A stretch of 64,000 nucleotides of DNA, taken from assembly GCA_914767715.1 (NCBI GenBank), contig OU612074.1:11132062-11196061 (forward strand), given 5' to 3'. Positions 54,443 to 64,000 of this stretch are shown here, in pieces. The position numbers and the translations under genes are program-made. The first letter of the stretch is position 1. Each line of letters begins with the position of its first letter. The DNA is from Membranipora membranacea (lineage: Eukaryota > Bryozoa > Gymnolaemata > Cheilostomatida > Membraniporidae). The notes beneath the pieces were generated by a model. That model ran no database searches. It saw only the letters and a list, made by a program, of their open reading frames with translations, and was not told where the DNA came from.

Positions 54443-57400
54443 ATGGCTGCCTCACTCACAGAAGACTCACAACATCTTGTTACATGTGGTAACTGTTTGG
54501 AGGAGGAAGGGTACATTCTTAACCCAGTGCTTCTACCTTGTTCACACTGTTGCTGTGAGACTTGCCTGAGGAATCAGCTAGAGAAGTCTGATGTAGTAAA
54601 GTGCAGAGTTTGCGAGTAAGTATGTACTATACCACAGCTAGTACAGAGCCTTTGCTTAGAAAAATGGTAGGCGAGGAAAAAGTCCAAGGCGAGTTCGATG
54701 CTCTACCAGGAGGGGTGCTGAAAGGTCTTCCCCAAGCAATTTTAGCTTTTATTTAGTAAATGAAACGGAAGCGCGAAAACTTAGCCAGAGCCAAACTTAG
54801 CCCGAGCCAGACTTAGCCCGAGCCAAACTGTCTCTAACACTAACAACTGTTAAAAATTAAATTGTCCCATAATATGAGTGGAAACGCAGAATAAGAAACA
54901 TCTCTCAGGTCTCTACTTCTGAGTCTTATTGTCTAGGCAGTCATTTTTGCTGTTTATTTCCAGTGAAAAATTTGCAGTTTCTGTTGAAAGTTTGCCTTCT
55001 GCTTTGGAGAATATCCCTCCGATATTCTGTGATACCTGCACAAAAAAGGGGAAACATAGAATGACGTCTAAAGTATTCTGTATTCAGTGTGACAGGAAGT
55101 TCTGCTCTTTACATCAAGAGGTAAAATGTGCTGGCTTTGCTTTCATAGAGAAATGAAGGTGCTGTGCCACTGACGCCCAATCTGAAATAAATTGCTCGCT
55201 CAAAATATACTGAAAAGAGACCTCTTCTTATCTTTTTCTACCTCCCTCAAAAGTTGCAGAAACAGTTCAAGCTGTATTGTGTAAACCAGTGTCCCATCTC
55301 CTACTATATGCGAAATTTATGCAATGATTTAGTTTAATTTTCTATTAACAGACCCATATGGACCTAAATGAACATCACAGCGTATTGGCGATCAAAGAAT
55401 ACCTTGAATCTTCAGTAGCTGCAGAGCAGAGGTTTTGTGACACACATAAGAGCCAACCCATTGCGCTTGGCTGTGCAGACTGCTGGAGATTTTATTGTTT
55501 ACACTGTATGTCATCTGCCGATATCTGTGTTGATGGTGAGTTGTAACAAATGTTGATGTTGATTGCGATCACAGGGTAATTCTATCATCCCCCACATTCC
55601 AAAACATTGGCAGAGAAATAGGTCCAGACAGCAATGTCTTCGCCAATTTTAGCCAATTTGACTTGGGTTTATATTAAAATCCAGAAATCCGTGGACTGCA
55701 TCAAAATTGAAATCAATGACCATCAACATTTTGATTATGAAGACAAAAAACTGAACCATCTTCTACTGCTCTGAAAACTGTTCTTCTACCACCGTGATAG
55801 AAAGTGAAACTTCTATCCTGAATTCTGGATAGTAATTAGCCACCTCTTACAGCAAGACATCCCGTTCATTGATATAATTTGTTAAGTAACTGCTCAAACA
55901 TGCCCTCCTGCGAGATGCCCACATGGCACAGTTTGGGCACACGCCAAACTGCAAGGTGACTTGTGCACAGGAGCCATGGGTTGATTGATAATTCCAGCCC
56001 TCGGTACCCTATGGTGTTAAATTTTTCATCATGACTCTGTTTATCATAAGCTGAAGTTTGACAAAACTTTTATTTCATTAGGCAAGAACCACAAATTTAT
56101 GTTGCTCTCAGAGTTGTCACATGAAGTGAAATCCAAATTTGAGCCAGAGCAATTGGCAGCGGAAAAGGTGTTTGATGAGTGGTCTGCAGTAGTGAAAGAA
56201 GCAACAATACTCCTCTCAACCTGGGATAATGAGACAGAGGAAGGGGAAACACTGATTGATGAAACAGAAGAGAAACAGGTGAAATATCTGAATCATCAAA
56301 GTCAGCGATGATGGATATGTTGTCATCAGACTGTTTTCTGTGCAATGTTCCGTTTCAATGCGTCATCACTGGAATTTGTTGTTTGGGTAAACATTATAAT
56401 TAAAGTATATGGAGATACTTTGATATGCAAAGCTTTATCTGCATGATGGACAAGTTGTTTGGTAAGCAGTTAAATCATGAGGCAGTTCTTAAACGTAATT
56501 TAGGAATATAATAGCACAATGAGAATTAACTTTTCAGCATGATGCCATCAGGGAGAAGTATGCCAAGCTGAAAACAGAATATCAGGGGAAAAGAATATCA
56601 GCAAAAGAAAAGCTTGAAAACTATCTGGAGAAAGATGCAGGAACAAAAGTGAAGGAACTTCATCAGAAGCTGAAAGAGTTTCGCTCTGAAGTGTCTAACA
56701 AACATTGTGTGAGTACAATAGACAACCCTACAATACTTCAACTACTACTCAAATCTAAGTTTATAGATGCACCTCCCCATACTGGTATCATTTGCAGGTA
56801 TCAGTCTTATTAAGAGCATTATGACATACATTTACCTATTAGCTATGCGGAAAAGAAAACTTTTCTCAACCTTTCTCAACCACACAAGTTGTCCCATCTC
56901 TACGTTTATTCAATATATAAAAATACAGGATATCCTCATATTTCAGAGCAGCCCCCCCCCCCTGTAATAGGTCAATATATGTGAATAAAATAATTATTAG
57001 CATGACATTCACCATGTTTTTTGCATCGGCAAGTCTTACAAACCAAAAAGTGCTAATATGGCACTAAGACCAAGAAAATCATTTTTGATTGCCTCAAGAT
57101 TTGGTCATTTATTTCAAAATGAGTAGCAAACGCAGCACCATTACAGCTTGCCATATACCTTGTAGGTGGATTTGGTGAAGGAGAAAACCGAGGTGATGGC
57201 GCACATTTGCGATGCTGTGAATATCAATTTCCCCGTGCTTGTCATTGATGAACGACAAAAACCGCAAGTCAAAGGTCATTAGACATCACTCATAATATTG
57301 ATAGAGTTTGGAAATTCTAAATACTAGAAACTAAGAGTAAAGGTAGCAGAAAGCCATGCTTTTTTTCAACAGGGATATAACTGACATACATTTTTTGTGT

Positions 57401-59669
57401 CTCGATCTATTTCACTTTGCTATTGTAAATGAAATCTATTGTTATTTTCCTCCTCAAGCTACTTTAAATAGTAAATGCTCCCAATTAATTTGACCTACTA
57501 GAATAAGAAAGTAATAATTATCAATCTATAAATCAATGCGCTGGAATAATACCTCATTATCAATTTATGCGCTTGAAAAAAATTCATTTATATATTAGGT
57601 AAGGTCAAGCTGCACAGAGCTAACCTCCACCTGTATCAATAATGTATAGTCAACTTTTACAATGTCAAGAGAACCTGCCTCCATTTGGAGTTGCTCCCCC
57701 TGAACTATTTATATTCAGCAGGCAATAAATAATTAACGCGGAACATGTTGGACCAATATTGGCACCAGATTTACAACCCTGCTGTGTGAGATTGACTTGA
57801 TCATTTTTATTGTCTGCAGGTAAAACACTAGTTCTTATCAACATGTGCTAAACCAACGTTGCATTGCGATCAGATGCAGCTGCCCTCACTAGCAAATTAT
57901 GCTTCAAGTTGAATAATACAACATATTTAATATAAACTCCTTTTCTAGAGACAAGAAATAATGATATAGACATCGAACTAGCTAGAGAGGCGAAACTGGT
58001 CATTGGAGTAAGCTTAAAGGGGAACCGCAAACCTCCAACTAAAATGAAATTCATCCGGTCGATGGACGTAGGTGGTTGCTGTTACACTGTATGCAGCTAC
58101 AAAGGTTATGTGTATGTTGGACTGACAGACCGCTCAATAAAGAGAATCAATGAGCAAGGTGGTGTGACGGACAAATTTATAACATTTCAAACGCAAGTAA
58201 TTACCGTCAGGGCTCATCAGGAAAGGCTTTACACGCTCGTCTTGGGACAGCCATACCAGATCTTTGTTCACGATCTCAAGGGGCAGCTGATTACCTCATG
58301 GAACCACCCTGATACCAACGGCGCATACATGGGAAACAAACTCGCTTTCGTAAACAATCAGCTTCTTGTGCCTGAGTCAACCAACCAGAGGATCACTGTC
58401 TACAATCTGGATGGCAGAGTTCTAAGACAATTTCCTGGTCCTCAAACACCTAAACCACAATATGTCTCGATGTGTATGTTTGATGAAGATACTGTAATCA
58501 TGACGACCAGTAACCCATATAATGTCATCAAATTTAACATAGCGTCTGAAACAGTAATGTGGACCAAAACAATAGAGGAAAGACCATTCTCCGTAGCTGC
58601 CTATGGCTCTGTTGTGCTTGTCAGCGGCGATAGCTCCGACAGTAAAAGAGGCGTGTGGATCAAGGTGCTAAACTGTCACACTGGTAGGATATTAAACATT
58701 CTTTATTTTTATATGCAAGATTTAAGGTAAGGTAACACAATGGTGCAAATTTCAGCTAATTTTTGCCAATGAAGTTTTGTCCTAATATCAACCTGCTGCG
58801 CAGGAATGTCCTCTCTCCTAACTTCATATTTACAATTTCAGGGTTTAAGCCTTCTCAGCCTATCTAAACCAATATAAATGATATGAAAATTATTTTAGAT
58901 AATTATACAAAGATGTCTCTTTTTTGTTCATGATTATACCAACTAGAGATTCAGCATCTGGATCGCTTAGGCTCCACATTCAACCATTTCCTAATAATTG
59001 TTTGATATTATACTCCTTGAGCGCCTGCATCCTTTCTCTCTCTGCTCCAGATCCAAAATCAATGAAAAACTTTGCATATTTATCACATACATCTCGTTAA
59101 CCAAATCGGTTGGCATAGATATAGCCTTGACAATTCAATCCAATCAGATGGAATTTCGTGAAAGTTTATACCATTCGGTTTCCTTCAACATGAGAGTAAA
59201 ACCATCGAACCACAAAATTGCAAAAATCCCAATTTTCACAAAAGACTCCGTGAAAGTTTTCTCTGAATTGTGATAAAACAACCACATTTGTCCTTGTTTT
59301 TAGTAAATTTTCTCTTAAGCCGTGACTGTTGAGATGTTGTTGTAAGTAAAGGGTAAGTCTCAGAATAGGGTTTCTTTATCTCTTCAAATGAATTTAGCTA
59401 ATATGGTACACAAAATCATGATTGTGGACTGCAAATCAATGCTTATGCTCACCTCACTTGTGCTTATGTTGTCCTGTCTGGGTTCATAATTAAGTCTTGA
59501 CTTCTTACCATGATTGTCAAATGATTGTTTAGGTGAGCAGATGACAGAGTTTACAGACCGTGTAGAAGATCAGACATACTTCTTTGATCTATTTGCGGAG
59601 GGTAACAGGCTGATGATACCTCACTACAACGCCAAATCTATTCTATGTTATGATTTCCTACATGACTAA
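54443..59669 (+). CDS. TRIM protein: RING, two B-boxes, coiled coil, beta-propeller
   Basis: Exons: 54443-54615, 54964-55120, 55352-55535, 56082-56278, 56538-56708, 57166-57274, 57949-58683, 59533-59669. All phases join, giving 620 residues, and the ATG context (ATCATGG) is strong. The RING is a canonical C3HC4: C15, C18, C33, H35, C38, C41, C54, C57, predicting ubiquitin E3 activity. B-box 1 ligands: C80, C83, C97, C100, C105, H108. B-box 2: C139, H142, C151, C154, C159, C162. Residues about 175-345 are charged and heptad-like (coiled coil). From about 360 to the end a six-bladed propeller-like region has repeats of the type VITVRAHQERLYTLV and NQRITVYNLDGRVLRQFPGP, as in TRIM-NHL or TRIM56-like proteins. 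The last exon lies inside the segmental duplication and has a fast-diverging twin at 672-808. Confidence 0.9.
59533..59669 (+). CDS. Last exon of the TRIM gene (inside duplicated block)
   Basis: Donor CACTG/GTAGG at 58,684 joins acceptor TTTAG at 59,532 in phase 1, making the residue series NCHT-GEQMTEFTD. It ends CYDFLHD with TAA at 59,667-59,669. Listed separately because its twin at 672-808 differs at 8 of 45 residues. Confidence 0.85.
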
Positions 59670-61196
59670 GCGACTGGGGAACAGCAACGCCCTAACAGTG
59701 ATGCGTTCGGTGAATGTTGATATTAAATGCTAATGTGGAATGTGAGACAGAGCAGCATCGGCTAAACACACTTTACTATTCGGTCAGCAATGATATTAAA
59801 TAACAAAAACTTCACCCATCTCCAGCTAAAGTCACTAACAGTCACTAACTGAACAAATTCATTTTTTACAGATCCCAATTTTAATTCTATGATACCACTG
59901 ATAGTTTTATGATATCACTGTCAATAATTGTCCTACGATGAAATCACATGGTAAATACTTAACAATAACTTACTTTTATTATAAAACCAAAGAAAAATGG
60001 ATCAACGCTACTTTTCTATAATCATTTTTCATCAAAATAAATTTCTATGATAACATTATAGCCTCCCCAGATAATCTCGATAACAAGACTGACTTACAAT
60101 GATGTTAAAATTCAGCAACAAAAAAAAGGGAAATGGGAAAAATCGTACAGCAACACCGGCCAGTTAAATCTCGACATACTTCTATCATTGAGAAGCAACG
60201 TCGCTGTAATTTTAAATATCATCACAAGCATATAGACAGGGAAAAATGGTCAACAGGGACATCACACCTCAATCAAGCAGTGAAAATATAGAGACCATAT
60301 CAAGACGACCTTGAGAATTCGCCGAGTTTAATGCCGATTCATTTACAATATAATATGAATATCTAAACATCACAAGGGTCTCAGCCAGCTAAGCCCATAC
60401 TATTCTAAGAAATTAAATCTTCCATTTCCTTCGATTCAATAAATACCAGGTAGGAAAACCCAAAAGACAGTACTTTTAAAAATCAATGTATTCTCCTCCG
60501 CCATGACAAAATCAGTTTGCAGAAAATGGCAATCTGTACAACTCGATTTTATGATCACATTTCACTGTTGACACTGTACACTATAAGGGAAGCTGAGGAG
60601 AGGTTTTCCCATCATACATTTCCATATGAACGCAGAGTTTTCTCCCATTTTTTAACACAGCAACAAGCCTGATAGCCTTAGTTCACTCATTGACAAAGCC
60701 TCAATGCACAGTGCCTGTTGAGCGGGTCTCATACAAAAAGTTACTGATAAACATAGCTTTCCTCTGCTCTAGTAGTTGCTTGTCTGATTTGGTGTGCATT
60801 TTGTCGCTGTTTGTTCGAATAATCATCGAGCCAAATACATTGCCTACAAAAAAAACGAGATACAATAAAAAAAGTATGTCACAAAACCAACAGTAACAGT
60901 GAACTATTCAGATAATCGAAAATATGACATGTCCAAGTCAGTAGTCAAATATTTGCAATTGCTTTTTTGTGCATACTCTGAAGGGCACAATGACACTGTG
61001 ATTACATCGTAGGTCACATGACCAGTCCTGTGATGTCATAATCGCTGTAAAATCTTGTAGCCCAAGTACCAATACTTTGTAGAGTAAAAGGATTGTTTAT
61101 GATGCCCATTGGGTTACCATATATGCTGAGCCTTTTTTAAGACAAACAATAAGTTGTGTTATGGAATGATTCTTTTTAGAAGGATGGCATACGTAC

Positions 61197-63695
61197 CTAA
61201 GGTTGTTGCATCTAGATTGTTTTTATGAGAGTTGGCGAGTAGTTCTAACATGAATTCTATAAGATGGTGAAAAACCGCTTTGTGAGTGGGAGGTAGTCTG
61301 TTCACCAACTGAAATAGAAAAATAAACACTTGCTATAACCATGAGTAACGGGATACATATTATGAGGGATGAAAGAAAGATTTGAGTCTGTTCAAACAAA
61401 ATAATGGCAAAAATGTTTTATATGCCTGACTATAAATGACCTGAATCCTCTTGTTTCGTTAAAGAAATGTAGCCCATGACTCATGCAAAAATGTTAATTG
61501 CCACTTTTTGAAACTTACTCATAAAATGTAAACTCCTACGATAATCCAAACCCTTAATTTGCCTCCAACATCACAAAATTACTTTTTAGCAATAATTGCC
61601 AGCAGTAGACGCCCAGAAAACCCAAATAAATAAAAATAAGGCATAAAAATTGAACATATACTGTGTTAACTAATAGGCATACTGTGACAACATTTTACAT
61701 TGCAGATGATAAACGTACCTCCTCGCAGGCGAGTCTGTCTGAAGCCTGAGATAGAGCATCGTCATACATAGAGTAAGGTATGACTGGCTCGCGTAACGAG
61801 TCCAGGTAAATAAGTAAAGCCTCTGATAGGGAGTGTATAGATCCAGCTGAGGGATAGATACAGTCAAGGATAAACAGAGATATACATCATCAGCCCGAGT
61901 ATCCCATAATGCAATATTTTGGAATTCCCGGTAAAATCAAGGGGATAACTCAAAAAGATACAAACCTATTACAGCATAGATATATATAAACCAGGAACCA
62001 TTGGGCTAATGTTGCTTTATGGAATGATGTTAACAGGTTTGATGACAATTTTTACATGTAGTTTCTAGTAAGGCTTGATATTGCCAATGAAGCAATAACT
62101 TGTTGACCTTGCGCATCAACTAAAAGCAAGCAAGTCAGACTGTACATAATGATGGCCCTGACTGTATAAAAGGATGATTCAATCAATCAATCACTCAATC
62201 AATCAATCAATCAATTACTCAATAAATTAATGAATCACACAATCAATCACACAATCACTCAATAAATCAATAAATAAATCAATCAATAAATAAATCAACA
62301 ACTCAATCAATCAATCAATCAGACTGTATAGAAGGATACGTAGTTGAGCAGATAGAGACGTATCTAGAGATTCGCGTATAGAAACTATTTCCTGGTGTAA
62401 TCCACGCTGCTGAAATAAATCCTCCTGCAAAACAGAGTCATAATCGTTATAATACAGCAAGCAGTGTAAAGAAAATTAGTGAATTACCGTAATACCACAT
62501 TTATCAAGTCACTGTATTTGTTAACAAAAGTGCCTCTTGTAATAATACGCTGGGTTGCTGCTTATATTAGAGTATAAGTACCATTTCTTAGAATCTGGAT
62601 ATCGCCATAAATCATAGGTATGATGCAGGTTGATTATGACGGTGTAAAAAGCAGATGGGGAAGTTATTCAGGGTGGTTCTATTTGACAAACAAATTTTTG
62701 TTTCTCTCTTTTCTGTTCCCTTTATTGATAAAATGCAGGCAAAGGACCTAGGTTGACAAATTGGAACAGTGTAAAGGAACACACAAATCTTTAAAGAACA
62801 TGGAATCCGCTACACTGGGAATGATCTATTCCCAATTAAATTTAGACAATAAACCACCAGATGAGGTTTAGAATTGACTGGGGAATGTGTGATGAACACT
62901 CACCACTGATTTTCCTTTTTTACTAATATTATCTAGTAAGAAGTATAATTCTTTAGGTATCGGCATAGATGCTTTCCCTGGTTCTGTTACTTGCAGCCCT
63001 TTTTCCTGTTGAGAAAAAAATAAGAAGGTGAGTATAAAGATAAAATATTATGCTTAGTAGATCTTTTGCTTTGTTTATTGCAGTTTGAGATTGATAGTAA
63101 GGAGTTGCACCCTACTATCTAAGGACTGCAACTCCCAAGTATACAATCCATGGTTGCGTACCACCTTGATCTTTTCCCATAGTCATTTTGCTCATTGATG
63201 ATAGTAGGGCTTCTGAAATCAATTACTTTTTTCCCTTTCTGAGCAAAACGGGTGCATGTGTTTTGTTAAATATACTGTTTCATTAACAGATTTATAATCA
63301 TCCCACATATATTAATCATAAAATGGTATAGTTCATATTATAATATGAACTATACCATATTATTATATGTTTTAGTTTATGTAATAACATGGTATAGTTT
63401 GTTTCATAATATGTTATAGTTTATAATATGATATATAGTAATACAAACTATACACATACCAGTTGGTGTATTTTCTCTGGAGGTGTATCCCTGATAGGTG
63501 TGGGTAAATGTGTCAGAGCTTCTAATGAACACCCGAAGCAGCTTAGAGTATAACTACCCAACACTGTCAAAAAGAAATCCTTCCCTCCTTCTAAGTGAAG
63601 CACTAGAATGTCTTCTAATTTATCTTCTCCCGAGTTGAGGGTTGAAGCCGTCTTGTCGTTAACATAAACTTCTAAATCCAATGTGGCAGTATCAC
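61197..63695 (-). CDS. OCRL/INPP5B-like 5-phosphatase, 3' exons (copy 2, runs off window)
   Basis: Exons 63695-63460, 63005-62904, 62424-62340, 61846-61719 and 61308-61197 correspond one to one with copy 1, with all frames and splice sites intact. They cover the second half of the ASH domain and most of RhoGAP. Substitutions are few (Asp to Glu before KIHQL, Tyr to His in the RhoGAP HYLIEF motif). The catalytic exons would lie beyond 64,000. Being intact, this copy may be the complete gene. It is convergent with the TRIM gene. Confidence 0.9.
62170..62328. repeat. (AATC)n microsatellite, copy 2
   Basis: Equivalent of 3,700-3,845 with a different number and order of TCAA/TCAC/TAAA steps. Confidence 0.88.
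63323..63358. repeat. 36-bp AT-rich palindrome, copy 2
   Basis: Identical in sequence to 4,846-4,881, also beside the ASH exon. Confidence 0.9.
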
Positions 63696-63784
63696 CTGTA
63701 ACAAACAGCAAGAGTGTGAGTTAAAATGAGAGGGTTAAAGCGCATGTTCTGTCTCTGTTCGAAGGCTGCTAAATAAAAGTACCT

Positions 63785-63878
63785 AAAGGGTGTGGCCGCC
63801 ATATTTGGAGCCAAGTTCTTCTCAGTTTGCAGGCAGGTTGAAGCACGCCTGGGGTGTCAGTTGAGCCAAGTAGTCAAA
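63785..63878 (-). repeat. SINE fragment (copy 2)
   Basis: Duplicate of 5,295-5,400, same headless SINE body. Confidence 0.65.
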
Positions 63879-64000
63879 AGACTGCAGCAGGATTCACACA
63901 CTTGCATATTACAGGGAAAACAAGCCTAACCATTATTGCATCTTGAGTTTAAACTGTTTCTTATAATTATGGTGTATATAGGCAAATATAGCAAGGGTGA

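Larger units (their letters stand above)
58899..64000 (+). repeat. Segmental duplication, copy 2
   Basis: Direct copy of 1-about 5,527. It lacks the 364-bp insertion and a ~40-bp stretch found at about 545-585 in copy 1. The block continues past the right edge. Confidence 0.95.

Noticed and set aside
58998-59273. 91-codon + frame in copy 2
   Set aside because: Intron of the TRIM gene. Same reasoning as 27-380.

Overview
The window is eukaryotic, AT-rich nuclear DNA from an invertebrate animal. Genes are split into short exons (about 40-740 bp) by GT-AG introns. The families are metazoan: an OCRL/INPP5B inositol 5-phosphatase, a TRIM protein, a Mab-21 protein and a uromodulin-type D8C glycoprotein. 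I cannot assign a phylum from the sequence. Exon borders were read by eye from splice sites and reading phase.

Layout. (1) 1-9.7 kb: last exon of a TRIM-like gene (+), whose body would lie left of the window, then the 3' half of an OCRL/INPP5B gene (-) read tail-to-tail. About 5.5 kb of this block recurs in direct orientation at 58.9-64.0 kb, where the same exon is the true last exon of a complete TRIM gene, followed by OCRL exons running off the right edge. (2) 9.7-15.7 kb: an orphan exon, foldback repeats, a D8C glycoprotein gene (-) and a degenerate minisatellite. (3) 15.7-32.3 kb: a 12-exon gene of unrecognised function (-, called B here) and a 3'-end duplicate of it in opposite orientation (A). 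A second duplicate (C) is at 49.7-53.6 kb. Exons X-Y-Z keep frame and intron phase in all three copies, while the next upstream exon W has decayed in A and C. (4) 33.4-48.1 kb: a ten-exon, two-TM Mab-21 gene (+). Its second intron holds a 9.4-kb, same-sense Ty3/Gypsy element. (5) 54.4-59.7 kb: the complete TRIM gene (RING, two B-boxes, coiled coil, beta-propeller).

The retroelement is the most unusual object. Its LTRs are 666 bp and differ at only two positions. Pol is a single 1474-codon frame with a complete dUTPase between RNase H and integrase, the arrangement seen in non-primate lentiviruses. It also has a repetitive acidic ORF between gag and pol, and two overlapping ORFs after pol: one Cys/His-rich, one ending in an acidic/hydrophobic activation-domain-like tail. 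The LTR carries U3 tandem repeats, each with an inverted CCAAT box. Together this suggests a complex, possibly self-transactivating Ty3-type element. Gag and the gag/protease junction have frame breaks, and one of the two LTR differences lies in the TATA box of the 5' LTR.

The genes do not form one pathway. The recurring theme is recent local duplication plus many small non-autonomous transposons: one MITE insertion with its empty site visible in the sister copy, four long-armed inverted repeats, tRNA-derived SINEs, and short hairpin repeats.
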